Assembly: GCA_003247275.1 (NCBI GenBank)
Contig: QKAA01000005.1
Location: forward strand, 1-12,931
Source of the DNA: a bacterium
Lineage (GTDB): Bacteria > Patescibacteriota > Microgenomatia > UBA1400 > RBG-16-45-19
Length of the DNA stretch: 12,931 bases
Direction: 5' to 3'
The position numbers and the translations under genes were made by a program. Shown here piece after piece: positions 1-6,581 of the stretch. The notes below the pieces were generated by a model. The model ran no database searches, was not told where the DNA came from, and was given only the letters and a program-made list of their open reading frames with translations. Position 1 is the first letter of the stretch, and every line of letters begins with the position of its first letter.

Positions 1-357
1 AACATTGCTCTCAATTCATTGGCTAATCCTAAATATAAAGCTCTGGCAAAACCCATTGTTGATGAAGTCATGCAAGGAAAAACTATTGCCTCAGTTTTGC
101 GCGAAAATATGCTGTTTCCACCCCTCTTAATCCAAATGATTGCTGGTGGCGAAAAATCGGGTACTTTGGACGAAACTCTGACAGACCTATCGTCTTTCTA
201 TGAAGGAGAAGTGGCTGAATCAGTCAAGAAATCAACCCAACTACTTGAACCAATGCTAATGCTTTTTGTCGGCGTTGGTGTCGGAGCCATGATTCTTTCG
301 ATTATCGCTCCTATGTACTCAGTCGTCGGCAGCTTGCAAAACGCTGGACAACAATAA
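1..357 (+). CDS. pilC: PilC / GspF-type pilus platform protein, C-terminal part
   Basis: The reading frame is open from base 1, so this is the last 118 codons of a gene that begins upstream. PilC is the polytopic inner-membrane platform that couples the assembly/retraction ATPases to pilin extraction. The fragment carries the signature of the second GspF domain: FPPLLIQMIAGGEKSG, followed by LDETL and FYEGEV, then a final hydrophobic segment (about LEPMLMLFVGVGVGAMIL) and the IIAPMYSVV tail typical of the family end. The TTG at 19 is an internal Leu codon, not a start. The gene ends only 7 bp from the stop of the opposing pilX-like gene, with no terminator visible between them. The ATPases PilB/PilT would be expected upstream, outside the window. 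The family call is firm. Confidence 0.93.
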   Translation, partial: NIALNSLANPKYKALAKPIVDEVMQGKTIASVLRENMLFPPLLIQMIAGGEKSGTLDETLTDLSSFYEGEVAESVKKSTQLLEPMLMLFVGVGVGAMILSIIAPMYSVVGSLQNAGQQ

Positions 358-364
358 CACTCAA

Positions 365-1765
365 TTAATTATCGATCTCTTCCCAAGTTACGAATTCATA
401 CGTCGAAGATTGTTCGACCGGAAAATAAGGTGGTGGGCTAAAGTAGAGGTGATTATCATGCGTTAGGGTTCTTGTTTCAAAGCCTGATCCGGGAGGAACT
501 CCCCAATTCCAGGCTGAGGGTTCGCCGCTAATAATTGAGCCATACAAGGTAAAGTTAGTTCTGATAGCATTACCATTGTTGCCGCAGCTAGGAATATGGA
601 ATCCATGCCTAAAAACGGCTCCATTTTTTGCCATTAACGCTGCATCAAGCTCAAAATTATCTGGCAAATCTCGAACAAAAAAGATATTTCGCTGTGAGAT
701 AAGTCCCAGTACATCGCTGCCATCTTTTTGAGCATAGGTAATTGAGTCATTGATCCACATATCAATGCTGTACGTATCAATCGGGAATCGTGCTGCCACA
801 ACTGTAACACGGCCATCCACTACTCCATCGACCCAAACAGCATCCTCAAAAAACATGATGTGTTTATCTTCCAACGAATAATTACCCAACAATTCTTCAT
901 CCTTAATCGTTTCATAAATATTGGTACATTCTCCGTCGGGACCAAGGCCTCGAGTATGCCAAGCACTGGTTACTTCATATACATCAGCAGTTCCATTTTC
1001 CAAAAACGTTACGTGATAGCCCAACTTACTTGATGGTCCATAATAAACGCCAATCGTTTCAGCGTCCGCTTTCATGGTCGTAAAATCAATCACTACCGAG
1101 TCAAAATCAACCGGCGTAGTCGGGAATAACCACAGTGAAGATGGTCCACCTTCTCCCCAAACTCCAGGTTTTTCTTCAGGTGGACTACAGCCAGTTTCAT
1201 AACCACAAATATAGGTAGAAAGAGCACTTTGAATTAAAGAATCATTTATTCCGTCTTGTCTAATGCCTCCATTAGACATCACTGGTCCATGAATCGTTAC
1301 CCCCGACCCAAACAGCACTGAAGAGTTGTGTAAAAACGCATATCGAGCCAGCGAAGCAACTCCCACTCTCGATTCAATCGTTCGTTTTACCCCAGGGTAA
1401 TCATTTGTCCAACCAGTCGATCGAATAACTAACATTGTCGAACCCACTGTTGGGGATTCGATTTCCAAACTATAAGAGCCAATCACATCGCCGGAAGGAT
1501 CGGTATACTCATGAACATAAGGTCCCGGTTCGCCTGTTCCATCAGTCAAATCTCCCGGACTATGTGACAAATGCCAACGATAGTAATGAATCCCTGCCTC
1601 AGCAATGCCTAATGCCTGTTCATGAGCAGTATTTCTCACCATCGCTTGATATTGTGTTGAAGCCAACATGACAATGCTACCAATAATGATCGAACCTGTA
1701 ATTCCAAACAACAAGACAAATATCGAAGCACTACCGGTTGATTGCCTAAAAGAAGGTAATTTCAT
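365..1765 (-). CDS. PilX/GspK-like large minor pilin
   Basis: A 466-aa protein with a prepilin-like N terminus: a short basic leader ending in Gly11, then a hydrophobic helix (about residues 13-36), then the ALGIAEAGIHYYRW segment seen in PilX N-terminal domains. Position +5 of the predicted mature protein is Phe16, not the usual Glu; absence of Glu5 is the mark of the GspK-type tip subunit. The rest, about 400 residues, is a large predicted extracellular region rich in Gly, Asn and beta-prone stretches (for example SGVTIHGPVMSNGG near 154-167 and FTLYGSIISG near 405-414). It has four Cys (187, 193, 280, 394) that could form disulfides. It is the third gene of the minor-pilin operon: its ATG shares one base with the TAA of the gene before it (TAATG), with an AAAGGA site just upstream. 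Role inferred: tip subunit or adhesin of the pilus. The sequence of the large domain is not recognised. Confidence 0.8.
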   Translation of the reverse strand: MKLPSFRQSTGSASIFVLLFGITGSIIIGSIVMLASTQYQAMVRNTAHEQALGIAEAGIHYYRWHLSHSPGDLTDGTGEPGPYVHEYTDPSGDVIGSYSLEIESPTVGSTMLVIRSTGWTNDYPGVKRTIESRVGVASLARYAFLHNSSVLFGSGVTIHGPVMSNGGIRQDGINDSLIQSALSTYICGYETGCSPPEEKPGVWGEGGPSSLWLFPTTPVDFDSVVIDFTTMKADAETIGVYYGPSSKLGYHVTFLENGTADVYEVTSAWHTRGLGPDGECTNIYETIKDEELLGNYSLEDKHIMFFEDAVWVDGVVDGRVTVVAARFPIDTYSIDMWINDSITYAQKDGSDVLGLISQRNIFFVRDLPDNFELDAALMAKNGAVFRHGFHIPSCGNNGNAIRTNFTLYGSIISGEPSAWNWGVPPGSGFETRTLTHDNHLYFSPPPYFPVEQSSTYEFVTWEEIDN

Positions 1766-2388
1766 TAGTTATCCTTTAAATTGCGTATCATCACTAAATT
1801 TTCAGCCACAAATGATTGTGATCCTGACACGTAGCCACTCCGAATCACCGGAATCCTAATTTTAATTAATCGAGTTGAAAGTGGCCGTTCCCAATAGGTC
1901 AGGGGATTATTTGTTTGATCTGATGGCCACTGACTATTGTAGTAAACGAACAACGGCAATTGATCCTCATCAATCTGATCCAGCATCACTTTAAAAGTTT
2001 CGTTATTCGCGTCATAAATATACGGATCACCAGTAGGAATGATAATTCCTCGCTTAAGTAATCCATTTTCCAAAAAGTATCGTCGCTTTTCCACCAAACC
2101 ATCATTATCAACATCTGCATAAAAACTCAGTTGGTTATCCTCCAATATTTCCAATAAATAACCCCCATCCATCGCTTCTTCTGCCTGTCGTACTTCAGTT
2201 GAAATCGTTTGAGCCGTAAAAGTTGCTTCATCGATTAACTGATATTGGTTCATTGCAAATGAATAATTTTGAGAAATTGAATGCCAAAATTGATTAGCCA
2301 CAAACCCAACAATTATCATCAACGCCGACGTGATCATAATTTCTATCAACGTGAATCCTGAGGAACGATGATAAGTTGCAAATTTCAT
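1765..2388 (-). CDS. PilW/GspJ-like minor pilin
   Basis: A 207-aa prepilin. The leader MKFATYHRSSG is followed by FTLIEIMITSALM, so the prepilin peptidase site is G11/F12 and Glu16 is the conserved Glu5 of the mature protein. The hydrophobic helix spans about residues 12-32. After it come TISTEVRQAEEAM and a beta-rich globular part, with the GspJ/PilW-like pattern of an amphipathic helix, then YYLENGLLKRG-like strands (RRYFLENGLLKRG near 82-94). The size is normal for PilW/GspJ. It is the middle gene of the operon: its ATG overlaps the TGA of the upstream gene (ATGA, 2385-2388), with GAAGAGG upstream, so translation is probably coupled. Expected role: part of the primer complex that starts pilus assembly. 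The exact J/W assignment rests on gene order as well as sequence. Confidence 0.82.
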   Translation of the reverse strand: MKFATYHRSSGFTLIEIMITSALMIIVGFVANQFWHSISQNYSFAMNQYQLIDEATFTAQTISTEVRQAEEAMDGGYLLEILEDNQLSFYADVDNDGLVEKRRYFLENGLLKRGIIIPTGDPYIYDANNETFKVMLDQIDEDQLPLFVYYNSQWPSDQTNNPLTYWERPLSTRLIKIRIPVIRSGYVSGSQSFVAENLVMIRNLKDN

Positions 2389-3734
2389 GGGGCCTCTTCC
2401 GCAGAACTAGTAGATAAAATAAAGCTCTCCACCACATCTCCACTTATATCAATATCGGCACTAGCTGTCGCATATCCGTCAGCCTCAATAGTCAAAGAAT
2501 AAAGCTCAGTACTAAGAGAGCTAAAATACGTTTGTGACCAATTGCCTTGATTAACCGCACCTGATGATTTGGTGGCTACAGGCACAGTATCAAGATAAAG
2601 CGTTGATACAAACACATCCAAAGGTTGCCGTGATTCATCCAATGCTTGGACTAATAAACTATTTTCTGAAGCTGCCTGCACCACCACCGTTACCTGCTGA
2701 GAATTATTCGGCAGTAAACTAATCGGTATAAATGGCCAACTCCCCGCTAAATCAACACTCGAAAGTGAAGGCATCTCAATGACGTATTGATCCCAATCCA
2801 AATCAGTTGCTGTGGCTAAGCCTCCTGTACCGGTTACCACAGTTCGATCAACTTTATAGACATCATCACCACTTGATGTAGTTCCAATAATCTTAGTGCC
2901 ATGGAGGCGGAATTGAACTCCAACAAATGGTTGATAATTACTTGTTTGATCGCGAGTCGCCTTAATCGTCAGTGTCGCAGGCTGATCGATAGCAAATGAA
3001 ACTTCAGAGATTTTGTTTTCTAGTACACTTAAATCTTGTTTATATGGATTATCAACCTCACTAATACTATACGTTCGATCATTCGTATATCCCTCTTTTG
3101 ATACCCCAATCCGATAACATGAATCGCAAATCGGGGCTCCCGGTATTAAAACTTTTCCATCAACATCAGTTAATATTTCCATATCGACCGCCGGAGTCAA
3201 ACTATCAGCTTGAATGGTTACTGTCGCCGAACTAACTGGCTGCCCATTGGCGTCATATACCAAAATTGACAACATTCCCTCATCTTCTGCCGTCTCAATT
3301 CCTGTTGGAGACACATCAGTTAACAAAACCACAGGCTTTCTCGAAGGAAACATTCCTCCCCATGTGACCTCCACCCGAACTCGTTTGTAATCAACTGGCA
3401 AGAAATCAGTCGGTGCCAAATCGTCAAAAGGATCATCGATATAAACTACCTCAGTATTAATCAAAAACTGTGTCCCATGTAGCTCAACCGTATCCGATGG
3501 AGCCAGTGGCCCAGCTGGGATACCACCAACAGTTCCCACATCTTCATAAGTCAAGTTTCGCACTAACTCAATTTGTTCTTGAGCCAGTCGTGTCGCTTCG
3601 CCACTTAAGCGTGCCTCGCCCAAAGACTCAATGCCTGTTTGGACAATAACTGCTGCCGCTGTCAAAAAAATCACCAACACAGCTGTTGTGACCAACAGCT
3701 CAATCAGAGTAAATCCCTTGTTAACTTCGCCCAT
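2385..3734 (-). CDS. PilV/GspI-like minor pilin with beta-sandwich modules
   Basis: A prepilin of 449 aa, far longer than usual PilV/GspI (about 120-200 aa). The leader MGEVNKG is followed by FTLIELLVTTAVLVIF: cleavage after Gly7, Glu at mature position 5, helix to about residue 34. Then ARLAQEQIELVRNLTYEDV-type sequence (TRLAQEQIELVRNL near 53-64), typical of this minor pilin class. From about residue 154 there is a carboxypeptidase-regulatory-like beta sandwich (ILVYDANGQPVSSATVTI, then DVDGKVLIPG, with a Cys203-x2-Cys206 pair). Two further stretches of similar strand pattern follow (about 250-330 and 355-440, ending in YSLTIEADGYATA). I chose the ATG at 3734 over a TTG at 3749: the TTG lies upstream of the predicted -10 box (3741-3746) and would give a needlessly long leader. 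First gene of the minor-pilin operon. Likely surface-exposed; binding role inferred. Confidence 0.83.
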   Translation of the reverse strand: MGEVNKGFTLIELLVTTAVLVIFLTAAAVIVQTGIESLGEARLSGEATRLAQEQIELVRNLTYEDVGTVGGIPAGPLAPSDTVELHGTQFLINTEVVYIDDPFDDLAPTDFLPVDYKRVRVEVTWGGMFPSRKPVVLLTDVSPTGIETAEDEGMLSILVYDANGQPVSSATVTIQADSLTPAVDMEILTDVDGKVLIPGAPICDSCYRIGVSKEGYTNDRTYSISEVDNPYKQDLSVLENKISEVSFAIDQPATLTIKATRDQTSNYQPFVGVQFRLHGTKIIGTTSSGDDVYKVDRTVVTGTGGLATATDLDWDQYVIEMPSLSSVDLAGSWPFIPISLLPNNSQQVTVVVQAASENSLLVQALDESRQPLDVFVSTLYLDTVPVATKSSGAVNQGNWSQTYFSSLSTELYSLTIEADGYATASADIDISGDVVESFILSTSSAEEAP

Positions 3735-3740
3735 AAGAAC

Positions 3741-3762
3741 ATCATACAAAATAAGGTATGAT
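3741..3762. promoter_or_regulatory. Mirror-symmetric divergent promoter of the pilus locus
   Basis: An inverted repeat, ATCATAC (3741-3747) and GTATGAT (3756-3762), separated by 8 bp. Each arm reads as a -10 box TATGAT outward: on the minus strand at 3746-3741, six bases before the ATG of the minor-pilin operon (leaderless start), and on the plus strand at 3757-3762, giving a start near 3769 and about 30 nt of leader before pilM-N. No convincing -35 box was seen for either direction. The purine stretch AGGAGAAGAG at 3763-3772 is too far from the ATG at 3800 to be its ribosome site. The dyad could also be an operator. Promoter role is inferred from motif and position. Confidence 0.5.
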
Positions 3763-3799
3763 AGGAGAAGAGTAATAAATAAAAATCAAACATCTGCCC

Positions 3800-5212
3800 A
3801 TGATCTTACCGAAAAGCATATTTGGAAGAGTTAGTCATGTGGGGCTTAGTATTAGCCCATACGCTATTCGTGCTGTTATTGTTAACGCCAACAAAGAAAT
3901 CACCCAAAAAGCAGAAGTTACCTCTCCTGAGTTATTAATAAGTGGCGATGAAGTAAATCAGGAAGTTTTTGAAAACCTGATTACCCAGATCAAACAGCAG
4001 TTAAATTTAGAATCATTTTATGCCGCCTGCTGCATTCCCGAAAAACTTGCCTACAGTCGAGAACACTCCCTCCCCAAAATTCCTCACTCAGAGATTGATG
4101 AAGCTGTCCGTTGGCAGTTAGGCACTATTTTCCCCCTACAGCCAGACGACATCTATACCGACTGGAAACTTTTAGGCGAATCAGATCAAGGCATCAGAGT
4201 AATTATTACCGCGGTCAGTAAAAAAATTCTTGATAGTTTAGTAGCGGGATTTTTAAAAAACGGCATTAAACCACTCGGTTTTGAGTCATCCGCCTCCTCT
4301 CTTTCCAGAACCATCGAAGAAACCACCAATTCTTCAATCATTATCGAATTAGATAACTATGGATCCAGTTCCACCTTAGTTGAAAATGGAGTCTCATCAT
4401 TAACCATCACCACTAATTTTTCCTCTGCCCAAGATAGTCAATCAGCCATCACAGACATCGCCACCACTATCACCCAATTACAAAGTAGGGTGGTGAGCTC
4501 TGATAAAGAAAAAAAATCAGAAATTCCACTCTATATCACTGGCGAAAAAGCAGCTCCAGAGATAATTCAGGTCTTAAGCCAAAGTCTAGGTGGCACAGAA
4601 ATAAAACAATTATCAAATACTTCAGTTGAAAACAAATATTTTTCCGCTTATGTCGAAAGTTTAACTTCAGTAGAAGCTCCGGAAAGCAGTAAAACCATCA
4701 ATTTATTGCCCATGGACCTGCGTCAACAATATGTCGAAGAAACAGAATTGTCCCAATTAAAAGCCTTAGCAAAATACAACATTAGCATGAGCGCGATTGT
4801 CTCGATGTTGTCAATCGCTCTATGTGTAACTTCTTATATTTTCTTAAATAACGCCAGAAACCAAGGCGAGTCTATTCCTGAGCCACCTGCACTAACAGCA
4901 AACATTGACCTACCAACGCTGTTGCAAAAATCCCAAAAAATTACCCAACTACAAAGTGCGGAAAACTTCCCTCAAGAAGCCACAGAAACCCTCCTGTCTC
5001 AGTTGAACGGAGCCAACGTTCGCCAGCTCTCATACGACGCTTCAAAGAAAACGTTCAAGATCACCATCGGCACAATTAATCGAAATGTCCTTTTCCAAAT
5101 AAAACAATCACTTGAGGAAACTGATCTCTACAAGCAAATCACTATCCCGCTATCTGCCCTCGACTCCGATGAATCACAAGATGTTGTGTTAACAGCAGCA
5201 CTCAAAGACTAA
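3800..5212 (+). CDS. PilM-PilN fusion protein (pilus inner-membrane scaffold)
   Basis: A 470-aa protein that joins two normally separate pilus proteins. Residues 1-290 are PilM-like (actin-like fold): VGLSISPYAIRAVIV at 14-28, the CIPEKLAYSREHSLP and EIDEAVRWQL segments typical of PilM, and a second half beginning IIIELDNYGSSST (180-192). Residues 299-304 read TINLLP, the N-terminal motif of PilN that docks into PilM; then comes a charged stretch, one transmembrane helix (about 329-350) and a periplasm-side domain of about 120 residues as in PilN. The PilM nucleotide-site motifs are altered (GLSIS instead of GLDIG; ITGEKA where a GG loop is expected). The ATG at 3800 is the only reasonable start; an in-frame stop lies at 3776. 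The pilO-like gene follows after 2 nt. Expected role: links the cytoplasmic motor to the membrane scaffold. Confidence 0.87.
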   Translation: MILPKSIFGRVSHVGLSISPYAIRAVIVNANKEITQKAEVTSPELLISGDEVNQEVFENLITQIKQQLNLESFYAACCIPEKLAYSREHSLPKIPHSEIDEAVRWQLGTIFPLQPDDIYTDWKLLGESDQGIRVIITAVSKKILDSLVAGFLKNGIKPLGFESSASSLSRTIEETTNSSIIIELDNYGSSSTLVENGVSSLTITTNFSSAQDSQSAITDIATTITQLQSRVVSSDKEKKSEIPLYITGEKAAPEIIQVLSQSLGGTEIKQLSNTSVENKYFSAYVESLTSVEAPESSKTINLLPMDLRQQYVEETELSQLKALAKYNISMSAIVSMLSIALCVTSYIFLNNARNQGESIPEPPALTANIDLPTLLQKSQKITQLQSAENFPQEATETLLSQLNGANVRQLSYDASKKTFKITIGTINRNVLFQIKQSLEETDLYKQITIPLSALDSDESQDVVLTAALKD

Positions 5213-5214
5213 CT

Positions 5215-5757
5215 ATGAAAAATAAAATGACCATCAATCCTAAATTAAAATTTCGCTTAATTGCTTTTGTGGTGCCAGCACTCTTGTTAGGACTTTCATT
5301 TGTATGCATTTCACTTGCAAAAAAGAACATTGTTAACTACACCCAAATCAAGCAAGAAAACAACATTAAACTGCAAGCTTATCAAGAATCAGCTAATCTC
5401 AATCAATTTGTTGAAAGTAATGCCACCATTCTTTCCAAATTGTCATATTCATTCCCCAGCGAATCAATGATGGTTGGGGTGATGCAAGACATCGAAGCGG
5501 TTATCAAGCAATACGATCAAACAAGTAGCGTTAAATTTAGTAGTCAAACTCCCGTTAAAGTCGGCCAAAATTTAGTTATTCCTCTCGTTCTCAATGTAAA
5601 TCTTGAACCACAAGATATCACCGCTCTAATAGAAGAATTAATGGAATTGCCCTACATTATTCAACCAATCACCATTGAATCTCAATTTAATGATGGTCGA
5701 GCCCAAACACAAATTAGCATAAGGATGTATGTCCAAGAGCCTTTCATTGGAAACTAA
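5215..5757 (+). CDS. pilO: PilO-like pilus assembly protein
   Basis: A 180-aa bitopic membrane protein: short cytoplasmic N terminus, a transmembrane helix at about residues 15-35, a coiled-coil-like stretch (about 38-75, YTQIKQENNIKLQAYQES and onwards), then a small alpha/beta domain with LVIPLVLNVNLEPQDITALI, the ferredoxin-like pattern of PilO. PilO dimerises with PilN and completes the inner-membrane alignment complex. Position directly after PilM-N (2-nt gap, no separate ribosome site) supports the call strongly, since the order pilM-pilN-pilO is conserved. PilP and PilQ, which reach the outer membrane in diderms, do not follow, which fits a cell without a classical outer membrane. Confidence 0.8.
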   Translation: MKNKMTINPKLKFRLIAFVVPALLLGLSFVCISLAKKNIVNYTQIKQENNIKLQAYQESANLNQFVESNATILSKLSYSFPSESMMVGVMQDIEAVIKQYDQTSSVKFSSQTPVKVGQNLVIPLVLNVNLEPQDITALIEELMELPYIIQPITIESQFNDGRAQTQISIRMYVQEPFIGN

Positions 5758-5938
5758 CGTTATCTATCAAGCCAGCTTGATTGCCTTTGCAATCTGCTCT
5801 CTTGTAGTACTGTTTTTATCCATTACTACTTTCATCAAATTGACTGCTCCCATCCCTGAAGAGCCAACCACCCAAATTAGGGAGCAACAACTCAAGAACG
5901 CCATCAACATTATTTTTCCTGGAGAACTCGTTGATTGA
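5729..5938 (+). CDS. Small single-pass membrane protein of the pilus operon
   Basis: A 69-aa protein of no recognised family. Its ATG overlaps the last 29 nt of the pilO-like gene in another frame, with AAGGA directly upstream, and it ends at the TGA that forms part of the -35 box of the pilin promoter. It has a polar N terminus, one hydrophobic helix (about residues 13-38, YQASLIAFAICSLVVLFLS) and a short tail with Pro-Glu and Gln/Arg residues ending in FPGELVD. It sits where pilP would sit in diderm bacteria but shows none of the PilP features (no lipobox, no beta domain). A minor partner of the PilN/PilO scaffold is possible. Alternatively it is an accidental open frame, but its amino-acid make-up is that of a real membrane protein. 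Confidence 0.6.
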   Translation: MSKSLSLETNVIYQASLIAFAICSLVVLFLSITTFIKLTAPIPEEPTTQIREQQLKNAINIIFPGELVD

Positions 5939-5964
5939 CAACGGTCTTCCAGATTGGCTATAGT
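5935..5964 (+). promoter_or_regulatory. Sigma-70-type promoter of the major pilin
   Basis: A perfect -35 box TTGACA (5935-5940), an 18-bp spacer and TATAGT (5959-5964, 5 of 6 matches to TATAAT). This is the only promoter in the window with both boxes near consensus. The expected start near 5971 gives a leader of about 73 nt before the pilin ATG. The -35 box overlaps the TGA stop of the upstream small gene. Confidence 0.82.
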
Positions 5965-6009
5965 GAATGCGGGAGCACTTGTGCACATCAAAATATAAAG
6001 CACACAATT

Positions 6010-6037
6010 ATGCGCCCGCGCATTAGAAGGGGGGTGA
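6010..6037 (+). promoter_or_regulatory. Pilin leader hairpin and strong ribosome binding site
   Basis: The pilin mRNA leader contains a GC-rich hairpin, ATGCG (6010-6014), loop CCCG, CGCAT (6019-6023), followed after 3 nt by AAGGGGGGTGA (6027-6037), six bases before the ATG at 6044. This matches the 16S anti-Shine-Dalgarno region closely if one G-U pair is allowed, and it is by far the strongest ribosome site in the window; most other genes have weak or no such site. The hairpin may protect the 5' end or keep the site accessible; that is inference. Confidence 0.6.
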
Positions 6038-6043
6038 AACCGA

Positions 6044-6478
6044 ATGCAACGAAATAAATTCGTGACTGCCTTGCAAAAAGGTTTCACTTTAATTGAGTTA
6101 CTCGTCGTTATTGGTATTTTGGGTATCTTAATGGCCGTCGTTATCGTGGCTGTTAACCCATCCCGCCAATTTGCTCAAGCTCGTGACACACAACGTAAAG
6201 CTGATCTTTCTGCTGTTACCAGTGCTGTTGTTCAATATTCTGTTGACAACAATGGTAATTTACCCGTGGATGCTTTAGATCAACCAATCATCACCACCAC
6301 TCCAGCAGACGTGTCTGTCTTAGAGACATATTTAGCACCTGATTATATTGCTGCCATCCCAGAGGATCCTACCCCTGGAGCAACGCCATATACTATCATG
6401 CTTGACGCAAACAATCGCTTAGTCGCTTCTGCAGCTTCTGAGCAAAATCCTGGTGAGTGGATTTCAATCACTCGCTAA
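6044..6478 (+). CDS. pilA: Type IV major pilin (GspG-like prepilin)
   Basis: A 144-aa prepilin. The leader MQRNKFVTALQKG is cut after Gly13 by prepilin peptidase; the mature N terminus FTLIELLVVIGILGILMAVVIV carries Glu5 (Glu18 of the precursor) and forms the polymerisation helix. Next comes RDTQRKADLSAVTSAVVQY and VDNNGNLP, the N-terminal core pattern shared by GspG pseudopilins and short pilins of Candidate Phyla bacteria, then a small beta domain ending NPGEWISITR. There are no Cys residues. It has its own consensus promoter, the best ribosome site here and a dedicated terminator, consistent with it being the abundant structural subunit. A GspG-type pseudopilin of a secretion system is the alternative, but the adjacent pilM-N-O and minor pilins favour a pilus. 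Confidence 0.9.
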   Translation: MQRNKFVTALQKGFTLIELLVVIGILGILMAVVIVAVNPSRQFAQARDTQRKADLSAVTSAVVQYSVDNNGNLPVDALDQPIITTTPADVSVLETYLAPDYIAAIPEDPTPGATPYTIMLDANNRLVASAASEQNPGEWISITR

Positions 6479-6498
6479 ATCATTTTTGCAAAAATGAT
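6479..6498 (+). terminator. A/T-rich perfect palindrome after the pilin stop
   Basis: A 20-bp perfect inverted repeat (ATCATTTTTG followed by its complement) begins at the first base after the pilin TAA. As RNA it forms a weak hairpin ahead of the main terminator. It may help 3'-end stability of the pilin mRNA or be a bidirectional terminator element. Function is inferred. Confidence 0.45.
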
Positions 6499-6505
6499 AA
6501 CGACA

Positions 6506-6535
6506 ATGCCTCCCTTTAATAAGGAGGCATTTTTC
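6506..6535 (+). terminator. Rho-independent terminator of the pilin gene
   Basis: Perfect 8-bp stem ATGCCTCC (6506-6513) / GGAGGCAT (6523-6530), a 9-nt loop, extended by one A-T pair, followed by a T-run (TTTTTCGTTT when counted from the last stem base). This is the only clear intrinsic terminator in the window and isolates the pilin transcript from the following gene. Confidence 0.88.
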
Positions 6536-6557
6536 GTTTACCAAAAAAAATCACTCC

Positions 6558-6572
6558 AAAATAAGGTACAGT
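6558..6572 (+). promoter_or_regulatory. Putative promoter of the Pro-Thr-rich protein gene
   Basis: The 12-mer CAAAATAAGGTA (6557-6568) runs into TACAGT (6567-6572), a possible -10 box 9 nt before the ATG at 6582. The same 12-mer precedes and overlaps the plus-strand -10 box of pilM-N (3747-3758), suggesting a common promoter element. No -35 box seen. An overlapping alternative -10, AGTAAT (6571-6576), would also give a nearly leaderless transcript. Confidence 0.4.
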
Positions 6573-6581
6573 AATAGATGT

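Noticed and set aside
634..816. 60-aa minus-strand frame within the pilX-like gene
   Set aside because: Alternative frame of a well-supported prepilin-like gene; no ribosome site or recognisable features.
3735..3749. TTG start for the PilV-like prepilin at 3749
   Set aside because: It would lie upstream of the predicted -10 box and adds five residues to an already sufficient leader; the ATG at 3734 is better placed.
3759..3776. Five-codon open frame before pilM-N as a leader peptide
   Set aside because: Starts inside the predicted -10 box, so it would not be in the transcript.
5767..6087. 106-aa minus-strand open frame across the pilin promoter
   Set aside because: Antisense to the small membrane protein, pilin promoter and pilin start; no family features and incompatible with the strong plus-strand signals.
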